Assembly: GCA_017794945.1 (NCBI GenBank)
Contig: CP051239.1
Span: 2,098,692 to 2,162,691 of the forward strand
DNA length: 64,000 nucleotides
From: Alcanivorax sp.
GTDB taxonomy: Bacteria; Pseudomonadota; Gammaproteobacteria; Pseudomonadales; Alcanivoracaceae
Reading direction: 5' to 3'
The position numbers and the translations under genes are program-made. Of this stretch, positions 46,973-58,578 are shown in pieces (position 1 is the first letter of the stretch; each line of letters opens with the position of its first letter). The notes beneath the pieces are model-generated. The model saw only the letters and a list, made by a program, of their open reading frames with translations, had not been told where the DNA came from and searched no databases.

Positions 46973-47371
46973 ATGGCTAAAGCGAAAAGAGACAGTGGCG
47001 CACGTCGGAAGAAGGTAACGCGGACCGTTGCGGACGGTATCGCGCACGTACACGCTTCTTTCAACAACACCATCATCACCATCACCGACCGTCAGGGCAA
47101 TGCGTTGTCCTGGGCGACCTCCGGTGGTGCCGGCTTCCGTGGTTCCCGCAAAAGCACGCCTTTCGCGGCCCAGGTGGCTGCCGAAAACGCGGGTAACGCC
47201 GCCAAGGATTACGGGCTGAAGAACCTGGAAGTCCGAGTCAAGGGTCCCGGTCCGGGCCGTGAGTCCTCTATTCGCGCGCTCAACGGCTGTGGCTACAAGA
47301 TTACCCACATTCAGGACGTGACGCCCATTCCGCACAATGGTTGTCGTCCGCCCAAGAAGCGCCGCGTGTAA
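46973..47371 (+). CDS. rpsK: 30S ribosomal protein S11
   Basis: The 132-residue protein has [20 protein letters not shown] and ends with [16 protein letters not shown], the C-terminus that lies near the mRNA exit channel and the Shine-Dalgarno helix. Confidence 0.97.
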   Translation: MAKAKRDSGARRKKVTRTVADGIAHVHASFNNTIITITDRQGNALSWATSGGAGFRGSRKSTPFAAQVAAENAGNAAKDYGLKNLEVRVKGPGPGRESSIRALNGCGYKITHIQDVTPIPHNGCRPPKKRRV

Positions 47372-47387
47372 CGGGAGTTAGAGCAAG

Positions 47388-48014
47388 ATGGCAAGATACA
47401 TCGGTCCCAAGTGCAAGCTTTCCCGTCGTGAAGGCACTGATCTGTTCCTCAAGAGCGGCATTCGTCCGCTGGAATCCAAGTGCAAGGCGGAACAGCCTCC
47501 TGGCCAGGCCGGCGGTGGCCGTCGCCCCAGCCGCCTGTCCGACTACGGCGTGCAATTGCGCGAGAAGCAGAAAGTCCGTCGCATGTACGGCGTTCTGGAA
47601 AAGCAGTTCCGCGGCTACTACAAGAAAGCCGCCCGGTCCCGTGGCGCCACTGGCGAGGTGCTTCTGCAGCTCCTGGAAGGTCGTCTGGACAACGTGGTAT
47701 ACCGCCTGGGCTTCGGCGCGACCCGCTCCGAGGCACGTCAGCTGGTATCCCACCGCGCGATCCTGGTTAACGGTCGTAGCGTGAACATCGCCTCCTACCA
47801 GGTGAGCCCCGGTGACATCGTCACCGTGCGTGAAAAAGCCAAGAACCAGCTGCGCGTCAAGAACGCCATGGAACTGGCCCAGCAGCGCGGCTTCCCGACC
47901 TGGGTGGAAGTGGACGAGAAGAAGTTCGAGGGCACGTTCAAAGCCCTGCCGGAGCGTATCGATTTGCCGGCCGAGATCAACGAAAACCTGATCGTCGAGC
48001 TGTACTCCAAGTAA
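47388..48014 (+). CDS. rpsD: 30S ribosomal protein S4
   Basis: The 208-residue protein begins [20 protein letters not shown] and contains the S4 RNA-binding domain ([35 protein letters not shown]). It nucleates 30S assembly, shapes the mRNA entry, and in E. coli is the translational repressor of this operon. Confidence 0.97.
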   Translation: MARYIGPKCKLSRREGTDLFLKSGIRPLESKCKAEQPPGQAGGGRRPSRLSDYGVQLREKQKVRRMYGVLEKQFRGYYKKAARSRGATGEVLLQLLEGRLDNVVYRLGFGATRSEARQLVSHRAILVNGRSVNIASYQVSPGDIVTVREKAKNQLRVKNAMELAQQRGFPTWVEVDEKKFEGTFKALPERIDLPAEINENLIVELYSK

Positions 48015-48034
48015 GGACTGCCTGAGGGATCTCT

Positions 48035-49042
48035 ATGACCGCCGTGAACGAATTTCTCACGCCCCGCTCGATCGCGGTCAACGCGATCAGCGAGACCCAC
48101 GCCAAGGTCGTACTGGAGCCGCTGGAGCGTGGTTTCGGCCATACTCTGGGCACCTCGCTGCGCCGCATTCTGCTGTCCAGCATGCCTGGCTGCGCGATCA
48201 CCGAAGTGGAGATCGACGGTGTACAGCACGAGTACTCTTCCATTGAGGGCGTGCAGGAAGATGTGATCAACATCCTCCTCAACCTGAAGGGCGTGGCCCT
48301 GAAGATGGAAGATCGCGAAGAAGCGACCCTGGAACTGGTCAAGAAAGGCCCGGGCGACGTTACCGCCGACGATATCCAGCGCGATCACAGCGTTGAGATC
48401 GTAAACCCGGACCACCTGATCTGCACCATCACCGGCGACACGGAATTGCGCGTGCGCCTGAAAGTGCGGAAAGGCCGTGGCTACGAAGCCGCCGACACCC
48501 GTCAGAGTGATGACGACGAAACCCGTGGCATTGGCCGCCTGCAGCTGGACGCCAGCTACAGCCCGGTTCGCCGGGTGGCGTACGTGGTGGAAGCCGCCCG
48601 GGTCGAGCAGCGTACCGACCTGGACAAGCTGGTAATCGATCTGGAAACCGATGGCACCATCGATCCGGAAGAGGCTATCCGCCGGGCCGCCACCATTCTG
48701 CAACAGCAGATCGCGGTATTCGTGGATTTGGAGCAGGACGCCAAGCCCGAGCCGAAGCAAGAGCGCGAGGAGATCGACCCGATCCTGCTGCGCCCGGTGG
48801 ACGACCTGGAGCTGACCGTTCGTTCCGCCAACTGCCTCAAGGCGGAGAATATCTACTACATCGGTGATTTGGTTCAGCGTACCGAGGTCGAGCTTCTCAA
48901 GACCCCGAACCTGGGCAAGAAGTCCCTCACCGAGATTAAGGATGTGCTGGCCTCCAAGGGCCTGTCGCTGGGCATGCGCCTGGAAAACTGGCCGCCGGTC
49001 AGTCTCCGGGATGATGACCGGCTTAACACCAAGTTGCGTTAA
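48035..49042 (+). CDS. rpoA: DNA-directed RNA polymerase subunit alpha
   Basis: The 335-residue protein has an N-terminal dimerisation domain ([20 protein letters not shown]) that assembles the core enzyme. The flexible linker (about 235-250) is followed by a C-terminal domain ([20 protein letters not shown]) that binds UP elements and activators. The UP-element-binding residues near the first C-terminal helix are conserved. It fits the A-rich upstream element of the rRNA promoter at 6274. Confidence 0.98.
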   Translation: MTAVNEFLTPRSIAVNAISETHAKVVLEPLERGFGHTLGTSLRRILLSSMPGCAITEVEIDGVQHEYSSIEGVQEDVINILLNLKGVALKMEDREEATLELVKKGPGDVTADDIQRDHSVEIVNPDHLICTITGDTELRVRLKVRKGRGYEAADTRQSDDDETRGIGRLQLDASYSPVRRVAYVVEAARVEQRTDLDKLVIDLETDGTIDPEEAIRRAATILQQQIAVFVDLEQDAKPEPKQEREEIDPILLRPVDDLELTVRSANCLKAENIYYIGDLVQRTEVELLKTPNLGKKSLTEIKDVLASKGLSLGMRLENWPPVSLRDDDRLNTKLR

Positions 49043-49062
49043 TCGATTTTAGGATCAGAACC

Positions 49063-49446
49063 ATGCGTCATCGCAAGAGCGGCAGAAAACTGAACCGGAA
49101 CAGCTCACACCGTCAGGCCATGTTCCGCAACATGGCGGTGTCGCTGTTCGAACATGAAGCGATCAAAACCACCTTGCCGAAAGCCAAGGAGTTGCGTCGG
49201 GTGGCCGAGCCCCTGATCACTCTGGCCAAGGAAGATTCGGTGGCCAACCGCCGTCTGGCGTTTGACCGCACCCGGTCCAAGGAAATGGTCGGTAAGCTGT
49301 TCAATGAACTGGGACCGCGCTACAAGGCGCGCCCGGGCGGCTACCTGCGTATCCTCAAGATGGGCTTCCGGGCCGGCGACAACGCCCCCATGGCCTACGT
49401 GGAGCTGGTGGATCGTCCGGAAGGCGAGGTCGCCGACGCGGAATAA
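49063..49446 (+). CDS. rplQ: 50S ribosomal protein L17
   Basis: The 127-residue protein begins [20 protein letters not shown]. It lies near the tunnel exit and closes the alpha operon, which ends in a strong terminator 25 bases later. Confidence 0.97.
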   Translation: MRHRKSGRKLNRNSSHRQAMFRNMAVSLFEHEAIKTTLPKAKELRRVAEPLITLAKEDSVANRRLAFDRTRSKEMVGKLFNELGPRYKARPGGYLRILKMGFRAGDNAPMAYVELVDRPEGEVADAE

Positions 49447-49471
49447 GTCGCCCCTGCGGGACGACAAAAAG

Positions 49472-49498
49472 AACCGGGCTCTGGCCCGGTTTTTTTTT
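49472..49498 (+). terminator. Rho-independent terminator of the alpha operon
   Basis: AACCGGGC (49472-49479) pairs with GCCCGGTT (49484-49491) around TCTG, followed by seven further T. This ends the long ribosomal cluster. Confidence 0.95.
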
Positions 49499-49645
49499 GC
49501 CTGGAAACCCCGGGCGCCGGTCCGCGCCGGCGTGCCCCGATCTGGTGCGCCGACTTTACCGGATTTTGCGATTCTCCGGCTTGCCCCGGGCTGCGGTCGG
49601 CCGCATCACTGTGTAATGTTGAGATAAGCAACGCAGGGAGAATCC

Positions 49646-50182
49646 ATGAGTAACAGTCAGCCTTTTCTGACCGATGTGAAGACACTGCGCGAACGGGCCC
49701 GCCAACATATCGAGCAGGGCGCCGTGACCGCCGGCTACAACGCCGACCGCGAAACCGTGCTGAAGCTGCTGAACGAGGCCCTGGCCACGGAGATTGTCTG
49801 CACACTGCGCTACAAGCGCCACTACTACATGGCCGACGGGCTCAACGCCAGCATCGCGGCGGATGAGTTCCTTGAGCACGCCCAGCAGGAGCAGCAGCAC
49901 GCCGACTGGTTGGCGGAGCGCATCGTGCAGCTCGGCGGCGCTCCCAACTTTTCCCCTGAAGGCCTGCAAAGCCGTTCCCACGCCGAGTACGTGGAAGGCG
50001 AGACCCTCAAGGAGATGGTCAAGGAAGATCTGATCGCCGAGCGCATCGCCATCGACAGCTACCGGGAGATCGCCACCTACCTGGGTGACAAGGATCCGAC
50101 CACCCGCCGCATCATGGAAGAGATCCTGGCTCAGGAAGAAGAGCACGCGGACGACATGGCGTCGATCCTGGAATCGTTGTGA
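49646..50182 (+). CDS. Ferritin-like (bacterioferritin/Dps-like) protein
   Basis: The 178-residue all-helical protein has the four-helix ferritin pattern with paired carboxylate and histidine ligands: ALATEIVC, EHAQQEQQHAD (ExxH), EDLIAERIAIDSYREI and AQEEEHADD (ExxH). That spacing supports a di-iron ferroxidase site. I recall a close Pseudomonas relative annotated as probable bacterioferritin (PA4880). A haem-ligand methionine is not obvious, so iron storage or peroxide protection without haem is likely. ATG 49646 follows AGGGAG. The next gene starts 28 bases after its stop with a strong ribosome site, so they are probably one operon. I see no Fur box by eye. Confidence 0.85.
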   Translation: MSNSQPFLTDVKTLRERARQHIEQGAVTAGYNADRETVLKLLNEALATEIVCTLRYKRHYYMADGLNASIAADEFLEHAQQEQQHADWLAERIVQLGGAPNFSPEGLQSRSHAEYVEGETLKEMVKEDLIAERIAIDSYREIATYLGDKDPTTRRIMEEILAQEEEHADDMASILESL

Positions 50183-50210
50183 AGCGACCCGGCCAAGGAG
50201 GAAACAGCTA

Positions 50211-50696
50211 GTGGCGACCCCCAAAAGAACTACCCCGGAGCGTCAGCGCCAGCACGGCAAGACGGTGGCGGGCATTCAGATCCGCACCAATAACGACCTC
50301 GAAATGCACGCCGAGGATTCCCGGCTCAGCCGTCTCTGGGAAAAATTCAATGACGAGCGTCTGGCGCACTCCATACCGGACAAGGCCGCCGGCTCTCCGG
50401 TTTACGGTGTTTACACCGAGTTCGATGACGGCGTCGCCGGCGATTACAGCGTGCTCGCCGGTGTCGAAGTGACCGACGAGGAAAAAGTACCGGAGGAGTA
50501 CGCCACCGTGACGCTGGAGGCCGGAGACTACCTGGTGTTTCAGGGGCGTGGCAGGATGCCCGATACGGTGATGGAGACCTGGGGGCAGGTATGGCATTAC
50601 TTCGAGAGCGACGACGCGCCGGAGCGTGCCTTCCTGACCGACTATGAAGTCTTCGAGGGCGGCGACCAGGTAACCATCTACGTGGGCGTGAAGTAA
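50211..50696 (+). CDS. GyrI-like / AraC effector-binding domain protein
   Basis: The 161-residue protein is a stand-alone small-molecule-binding domain of the GyrI/SOUL-like fold, for example VYGVYTEFDDGVAGDYSVLA and GDYLVFQGRGRMPDTV. It has no DNA-binding domain. Family members bind hydrophobic cations or, in some AraC proteins, inducers; the ligand is unknown here. GTG 50211 follows AAGGAGG at 50195-50201. The longer open frame upstream overlaps the ferritin gene and is not coding. It shares a promoter region with the ferritin-like gene, a pairing that I cannot explain. Confidence 0.8.
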   Translation: MATPKRTTPERQRQHGKTVAGIQIRTNNDLEMHAEDSRLSRLWEKFNDERLAHSIPDKAAGSPVYGVYTEFDDGVAGDYSVLAGVEVTDEEKVPEEYATVTLEAGDYLVFQGRGRMPDTVMETWGQVWHYFESDDAPERAFLTDYEVFEGGDQVTIYVGVK

Positions 50697-50697
50697 T

Positions 50698-51054
50698 TTA
50701 GCCGCGCACCTGACGACCCCGATAGATCACCGCCTTAGGGGACGCGGCACGGTCCGGCTCCGGTTCGGAGACGGGCTCTGGAAGAGGCTGGCCCCGGTAC
50801 ATACGTTTCGGAGCCGTCTTTTCCGGCTCAAGGGGCGCATCGGCGGCGCCGGCTTCCCGGGCGATGTCGCTCATCAGCCGGGCCAGCTCCCTGGATTGAC
50901 TGCGTGCCGCGAAGCGGTCCAGTTCCTGGCGAAGCTGTGGGTCGGTAAGAGACAGGCGCGTACCGAACTCGTCACGGATCAGGCGGCGACACTGGTTGAC
51001 CAACGCGACCACGCGATAGTGCATCAACCAGTGTGTGTTGATTCCTTCGCTCAT
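50698..51054 (-). CDS. Hypothetical protein with duplicated YRG motif
   Basis: The 118-residue protein is not recognised. Its first 70 residues look helical (HWLMHYRVVALVNQCRRLIR, then a QELDRFAARSQSRELARLM stretch). A proline- and glutamate-rich tail follows, containing the repeated short motif RMYRGQPL and VIYRGRQV, one before and one after the linker. The YRG pattern resembles the DUF4278 motif, a weak resemblance. The start is ATG 51054 (MSEGINTHWL); the frame is open upstream. It is tail to tail with the GyrI-like gene: the stop codons are one base apart with no terminator between. Confidence 0.7.
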   Translation of the reverse strand: MSEGINTHWLMHYRVVALVNQCRRLIRDEFGTRLSLTDPQLRQELDRFAARSQSRELARLMSDIAREAGAADAPLEPEKTAPKRMYRGQPLPEPVSEPEPDRAASPKAVIYRGRQVRG

Positions 51055-51184
51055 GATCTCGACTCCGTCACAATGGCTCTGAAAACCAAGCAGGTTCCGT
51101 GCCATAGCGGTGCCCGCCTTCACAGCCCGAAGCGCGCGGCGCCGGCATAATCAAGGTGTCTTATTCACCGAGGGTGTGAAAGCT

Positions 51185-52594
51185 ATGATTCGCTTGCAGG
51201 AGCGCGTCCAGGTGCGCCGGCCCACGGCGGATTGTTACCGGTACATGCTGGATATGGCAGCGTCGGAGCAGTGGAACCCGGCCGTGGAGAATGCGCGCAA
51301 AAGCACGCCGGGCCCGGTCGGCCGGCAAAGCCGTTTCGAGGTCGATTACCGTTTCGCCGGCCGCCAGCGCGCGTTCGGCTATGAACTCGTCGACGCCGAT
51401 CCGGGGCGGAGCCTGAGCCTGCGGGGTCAGGGCCCGGACGCCAGCGCCCGGGAGCATATTGAGTTCCGGCCCGGTGCCGACAGTACCTTCACCGAAATTC
51501 TCTACACCCTCGACCTGGATATGGGCGGGTTGGCCGAGCGCCTGCAGGCCATCATCAAGCCCTGGCTCACCGCCATGGGGCACCGCGCCATGGAAGACCT
51601 GCGCCGCGCCCTGGAGCCCTCCCGTGTTGAAGAGCCCGGCGTCTGGCAGTGGCTGCGTTACCGCGCGCTGCTGCCCGCCGCCTTGGAATTCTCACGGCTT
51701 GGCTACCAGTCCATGCCGGATCGGGGCCTCAGCGATTTCATGGATGGGCGCATCGTGGTGGTCACCGGCGCCACCGGCGGGCTGGGGCTGGCCGCCGCCA
51801 AGGAGCTCAGCCGCCTCGGTGCCACCCTGATTCTGGTGGGGCGCGACCGTCGGCGTCTGCAAGAGGCACAGCACGCGGTGCGTGCCTTCAGCGGCTGCGG
51901 GGTGGACGCTCTCCATACGGTGGAAGCCGACCTGTCACGGCTTGAGGAGGTACGTCTCGCGGCCGCTCGCATCCATGCTCTGACGCCGGAGGTGCACGGG
52001 CTGATCAATAACGCCGGCGCGCTGTTCAACGAGCGAGACCTGACCACCGAGGGCACCGAGCGCACCCTGGCGGTCAACCTGCTGGCGCCGTACCTGCTCA
52101 CCGAGAAGCTTTTGCCCGCCCTGGAGCGGGGCCAGGGGCGCGTGGTGAACGTGGCCAGCGGCGGTCTGTACCTGCAGGCTCTGCACCTGGACGACATGGA
52201 ATTCGAGAACGAGCGCTTCGACGGCGCCAAGGCCTATGCCCGCGCCAAGCGAGCGCTGGTGGCGCAAACCGAGCATTGGGCGGAGCAGCACCCGGGGGTC
52301 CGCTTCAACAGCATGCACCCGGGCTGGGCGGACACGCCTGGCGTCGCCGCCTCTCTGCCGGTATTCCATAAACGGGTGGGACCCTGGCTCCGCTCGCCGC
52401 GTCAGGGCGCGGACACCATGGTATGGCTGGCCAGCAGCCCGGCGGTGGCCGACGTCAGCGGCCGTTTCTGGTTCGACCGCCGGCCCCGGCCCACCGCCGT
52501 ACTGCCCGGCACCCGGGTGACGCCGGACCAGCGTCGCCAATTGGCGCGCTGGCTGGCCGCCCGCTGCCGGCCCGGCCACGGCGGGCCGGTATAA
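51185..52594 (+). CDS. SRPBCC-SDR fusion protein
   Basis: The 469-residue protein joins two domains. Residues 1 to about 145 look like an SRPBCC/polyketide cyclase ligand-binding domain (MIRLQERVQVRRPTADCYRY, then a long helix near 115-140). Residues about 185-440 are a short-chain dehydrogenase with the cofactor loop TGATGGLG (194-201), NNAG (275-278), S325, and Y351-K355 in the YARAK motif. The long Ser-Tyr gap resembles DHRS12 or retinol-dehydrogenase-like SDRs. The product is probably an NAD(P)-dependent oxidoreductase on a hydrophobic substrate, the first domain perhaps holding it. ATG 51185 follows GAGGGTG. It converges on uvrA. Confidence 0.82.
   Translation: MIRLQERVQVRRPTADCYRYMLDMAASEQWNPAVENARKSTPGPVGRQSRFEVDYRFAGRQRAFGYELVDADPGRSLSLRGQGPDASAREHIEFRPGADSTFTEILYTLDLDMGGLAERLQAIIKPWLTAMGHRAMEDLRRALEPSRVEEPGVWQWLRYRALLPAALEFSRLGYQSMPDRGLSDFMDGRIVVVTGATGGLGLAAAKELSRLGATLILVGRDRRRLQEAQHAVRAFSGCGVDALHTVEADLSRLEEVRLAAARIHALTPEVHGLINNAGALFNERDLTTEGTERTLAVNLLAPYLLTEKLLPALERGQGRVVNVASGGLYLQALHLDDMEFENERFDGAKAYARAKRALVAQTEHWAEQHPGVRFNSMHPGWADTPGVAASLPVFHKRVGPWLRSPRQGADTMVWLASSPAVADVSGRFWFDRRPRPTAVLPGTRVTPDQRRQLARWLAARCRPGHGGPV
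52567..52589. terminator. Hairpin between the SDR and uvrA stops (weak)
   Basis: CCGGCCCG (52567-52574) and CGGGCCGG (52582-52589) form a stem at the end of the SDR gene and 14 bases past the uvrA stop. No T-run is present on either strand. Confidence 0.35.
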
Positions 52595-52603
52595 GGCGCC
52601 GTT

Positions 52604-55447
<2,844 letters not shown>

Positions 55448-55468
55448 GAGATGGCGTGCCCTTGGCTA

Positions 55469-55493
55469 CTGTCAGAATGAACAGTGCAGTATA
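55469..55493 (-). promoter_or_regulatory. LexA (SOS) box and promoter of uvrA
   Basis: TACTGTCAGAATGAACAGTG (55467-55486) contains CTGT-N8-ACAG, the LexA consensus core. On the minus strand a -10 TATACT (55493-55488) lies just before it, so the box covers the expected transcription start. The -35 is weak. Confidence 0.82.
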
Positions 55494-55587
55494 GGGGAAA
55501 GAGCGTGATGGGGGAAAGAACGGCGAGCCGGACGCCGGACGCCAAGCCCGGCGGGTCGGAGCGTCCGGTGTCGAGCGTCAGGCGGTA

Positions 55588-56247
55588 TTACAGGTTTTCC
55601 TGAGCCCAGTTCACCGCCTGCAGGCGGTTGGAGGCATTGATCTTCTTGAAGATATTGTAGATGTGGGTCTTGATGGTGTGCGGGCTGAGGTTCAGCACCG
55701 AGGCGATTTCCGAATTCTTGGCGCCGGTGGCCATCACCTTGAGCACTTCGATCTCGCGGTCGGTAAGGTTCACCTCGTTACGGCCGAAGGTCTTGTTGAA
55801 GGCGCGGCTTTTCACCAGGTACTGCTGCAGCACCTTGCGCGGAAACCACAGCTCGCCCTCGAACATCGACTTGATGCCCTTGGTCAGCAGCCCCTGGGGG
55901 CAGTCATGCTGAAAGCCGCCGTTGACCATCGGCAGGCCCGCCAGGCGCGACAGGTCGTCGTCATCATCAACATTGAACACGCCGATCAGAATCTCGCTAT
56001 CGAGACGCTTGTCCATTTCCAGCAGGCGGGTGATGACGTCATTCACATCCACGGAATGGAAATCCACCAGGAACAGATTCTGCTCCACGGCGCGCAAATC
56101 GTCTTCGTGGACCTGATCCACCGACTTGACCGCGCTGGCGGTAATCGACGCTTTGTCGAGGAACTCCGTGAGCAGCGCGTTCTGAAGATGCTGGCCGCCG
56201 ACCACGTACACCTTTTGTGATTCTTGAGTGTCCATTAATTCGTCCAT
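55588..56247 (-). CDS. CsgD-like LuxR-family transcriptional regulator
   Basis: The 219-residue protein has a degenerate receiver-like N-terminal domain (about 10-130) and a LuxR helix-turn-helix at about 150-215 (LTDREIEVLKVMATGAKNSE, then SPHTIKTHIYNIFKKI). Length, domain order and the C-terminal NRLQAVNWAQENL resemble CsgD of E. coli, the regulator of curli and cellulose; VpsT is a related c-di-GMP-binding protein. The phospho-acceptor pocket is not canonical, so it may not be phosphorylated. It sits between uvrA and the MFS-ssb genes that are neighbours in pseudomonads, so it looks inserted. ATG 56247 is used; ATG 56235 is an alternative. Confidence 0.82.
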   Translation of the reverse strand: MDELMDTQESQKVYVVGGQHLQNALLTEFLDKASITASAVKSVDQVHEDDLRAVEQNLFLVDFHSVDVNDVITRLLEMDKRLDSEILIGVFNVDDDDDLSRLAGLPMVNGGFQHDCPQGLLTKGIKSMFEGELWFPRKVLQQYLVKSRAFNKTFGRNEVNLTDREIEVLKVMATGAKNSEIASVLNLSPHTIKTHIYNIFKKINASNRLQAVNWAQENL

Positions 56248-56501
56248 GATGCGTCCCGTATGCCGGGAGGTTGTGTCCCGCGAGGGGATACGAAAAAAAA
56301 CTGATTCGAGGGGCTAATTTATCATCGCATTGGCGGGGGTTCAATTTACCATTATACGGCGGTCGCGGGGAACGTCCGCCCGATGGTCACTGGGCGGAAT
56401 GGCTTAGACCCGGATTCCGGTGGCCACCGGGCCATCATCACCCGACGCGGGATTGAATCTGGTACACTCGCCGTCCCTTTGTGTATCACCGATGTTGGAC
56501 C
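56248..56501. promoter_or_regulatory. Divergent intergenic region of the CsgD-like gene and MFS gene
   Basis: This 254-base gap holds an AT-rich stretch unlike the surroundings (56300-56356). It contains a consensus -10 TATAAT on the minus strand (56356-56351), giving a leader of about 97 bases for the CsgD-like gene. Its -35 is poor, which suggests activator dependence. For the MFS gene only a TACACT (56463-56468) is seen. Confidence 0.5.
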
Positions 56502-57878
56502 ATGACGGACGCTTCCCGGGCCGCGCTGCGGCGCACTGAATTGACCACCACCGGCTCCCTGGCAGCGATTTTCGCCCTGCGCATGTTCGGGCTGTTCATG
56601 CTTCTGCCGGTGTTCGCCGTCTATGGCGCCGAGCTGGACGGGGCCACCCCTCTGCTGATCGGCACCGCCATTGGCGCCTACGGCTTGATGCAGGCGTTGC
56701 TGCAGATTCCCTTCGGCATGCTGTCGGACCGCTTCGGCCGCCGGCCTCTTTTGCTGATCGGCCTGCTGCTGTTCGTCAGCGGCGGCGCGGTGGCGGCGCT
56801 CAGCGACAGCATCCACGGCGTCATTCTGGGGCGGGCCCTGCAGGGGGCCGGGGCCATTGCCAGCGTGATCATGGCCCTGATCGGCGACGTGGTCAGCGAG
56901 CAGCGCCGCACCCGCGCCATGGCGCTGATCGGCATGGCGGTGGGCTCCTCCTTTATCCTTGCCTTGATCCTTGGGCCGCTGCTGGCCCGCTGGCTGGGGC
57001 TGAGCGGCCTGTTCTGGTTCACCGTGGCGCTGGGTCTCGTGGCGATGCTGGTGGCGGTCTGGGTGCCCTCGCCCAGGGTGCGCAGCAGCGAGCCCCTGCC
57101 CGCCGCGCAGCGCTTTCGCACCGTGCTGGGTGATCCGGTGCTGCGCCGTCTGGATGTCGGCATCCTGGTGCTGCACATGACCATGACCGCGTCGTTCGTG
57201 GTGCTGCCACAACTGCTCAAGCAGCGTCTCGGGCTGGCTCTGGAACAGCACAGCCTGTTGTATCTGGTGGTGCTGGTGGGCGGTTTTCTGGCCATGGTGC
57301 CTCTGATTATCGCCGCCGAGCGTCGCGGCGCCATGCCGATCAAGCGCGTGGCCGTGGGACTGCTGATCGTCGCCGAGATCCTGCTGGCGCTGGCCGGTCA
57401 TACACTGTGGCACTTCGTCCTGGCACTGTTCGTCTATTTCATGGCCTTCAATCTGCTTGAGGCGCTGCTGCCCTCGCTGGTGGGGCGCGCCGCCCCCGCC
57501 GGCACGCGCGGCACCGCCATGGGGGTTTACTCCACCAGCCAGTTTCTGGGCGTGTTCATCGGCGGTCAGCTGGGCGGCGCCTTGTATCAGTGGGTCGGTG
57601 CCGAGGCGGTGTTCATGGGCAGCGCCGTTATCGCCTTCGGCTGGCTGCTGTACTTGCGCGGCATGGGGGAATTGCCCAAGCTCGATAATCGCGTGATCCG
57701 CCTGGCGAGTGCCCAGGACTGGGATCAGGCGGCATCGCGGTTGCGCTCGGTGCCCGGCGTGTTGGAGGCGGTGGTGGTCGCCGAACAGCGCCTGGCACTG
57801 CTGAAAGTGGACAATACGTTGTTGGATGAGGAGGCGCTCACGCTACTCAGTGCCGAGGTCCAGGAGCCGCGGGCCTGA
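56502..57878 (+). CDS. YajR-like major facilitator superfamily transporter
   Basis: The 458-residue protein has twelve transmembrane segments, with the loop 2-3 motif A as GMLSDRFGRRPLLL. The last 70 residues form a soluble alpha-beta unit (SRLRSVPGVLEAVVVAEQRL, ALLKVDNTLLDEEALTLL), which resembles the C-terminal YAM domain of E. coli YajR. It is probably a proton-driven exporter of unknown substrate. ATG 56502 is at the usual start; GTG 56481 lies upstream in frame. It precedes ssb by 166 bases, as in pseudomonads (uvrA, MFS, ssb). Confidence 0.85.
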   Translation: MTDASRAALRRTELTTTGSLAAIFALRMFGLFMLLPVFAVYGAELDGATPLLIGTAIGAYGLMQALLQIPFGMLSDRFGRRPLLLIGLLLFVSGGAVAALSDSIHGVILGRALQGAGAIASVIMALIGDVVSEQRRTRAMALIGMAVGSSFILALILGPLLARWLGLSGLFWFTVALGLVAMLVAVWVPSPRVRSSEPLPAAQRFRTVLGDPVLRRLDVGILVLHMTMTASFVVLPQLLKQRLGLALEQHSLLYLVVLVGGFLAMVPLIIAAERRGAMPIKRVAVGLLIVAEILLALAGHTLWHFVLALFVYFMAFNLLEALLPSLVGRAAPAGTRGTAMGVYSTSQFLGVFIGGQLGGALYQWVGAEAVFMGSAVIAFGWLLYLRGMGELPKLDNRVIRLASAQDWDQAASRLRSVPGVLEAVVVAEQRLALLKVDNTLLDEEALTLLSAEVQEPRA

Positions 57879-58044
57879 CGGTTTGGGCGGCCGTCGCCGC
57901 CGGGGGTTTCAAGCGCGGCCAAAGCTGCCACAATAACCGATCTGCTTTTTACCGCACCGGCAACGTCGGTGCTGTTCCATTGATATATCAGTCGTTTAGA
58001 GACGTGCCGTTATAGGCCGTTACAGAGAGAGGGAGCGAACAGCC

Positions 58045-58566
58045 ATGGCGAGAGGCGTCAATAAAGTCATTCTGATCGGCAACCTGGGCGCTGACCCGGA
58101 AACCCGGTTCATGCCCAGCGGCGGCGCGGTCACCAATATCCGTTTGGCGACCAGCGAAACCTGGAAGGATCGTCAGACCGGGCAGCAGCAGGAACGCACG
58201 GAATGGCACCGGGTGGTGTTCTTCAATAAGCTCGGCGAAATCGCCGGCGAGTATCTCAAGAAAGGCAGCAAGGTGTACGTGGAAGGCTCCATCCGCACCC
58301 GCAAGTGGCAGGGGCAGGACGGCCAGGACCGCTACACCACTGAAATCGTCGCCAATGAGATGCAGATGCTTGATGGTCGTGGCGGCGGCGGTGACGGTGG
58401 CGGTTACCAGAACCAGGGCGGCGGCCAGCCCACCGGCTACGAGAACCAGGACTACGATTATGGCCAGCAGGGCGGTGGCGACCAGCGCGCCAAGCCGGCC
58501 GGTGGCCAGCAGGGCGGCGGTTTCAGCGGCCCCGCCGATGATTTCGACGACGATATTCCGTTCTAA
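58045..58566 (+). CDS. ssb: Single-stranded DNA-binding protein
   Basis: The 173-residue protein begins [20 protein letters not shown]. It has the OB-fold core (about 5-110; [20 protein letters not shown]), a glycine- and glutamine-rich disordered linker, and the acidic tip DDFDDDIPF that recruits repair and replication partners. It is essential in replication and recombination. No SOS box is obvious in its own upstream region. Confidence 0.97.
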   Translation: MARGVNKVILIGNLGADPETRFMPSGGAVTNIRLATSETWKDRQTGQQQERTEWHRVVFFNKLGEIAGEYLKKGSKVYVEGSIRTRKWQGQDGQDRYTTEIVANEMQMLDGRGGGGDGGGYQNQGGGQPTGYENQDYDYGQQGGGDQRAKPAGGQQGGGFSGPADDFDDDIPF

Positions 58567-58578
58567 CGTGGGGCTGTG

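Noticed and set aside
57961..58044. LexA box or clear promoter upstream of ssb
   Set aside because: No CTGT-N8-ACAG is present; TTGATA at 57980 and TATAGG at 58011 are 25 bases apart, too far for a promoter.
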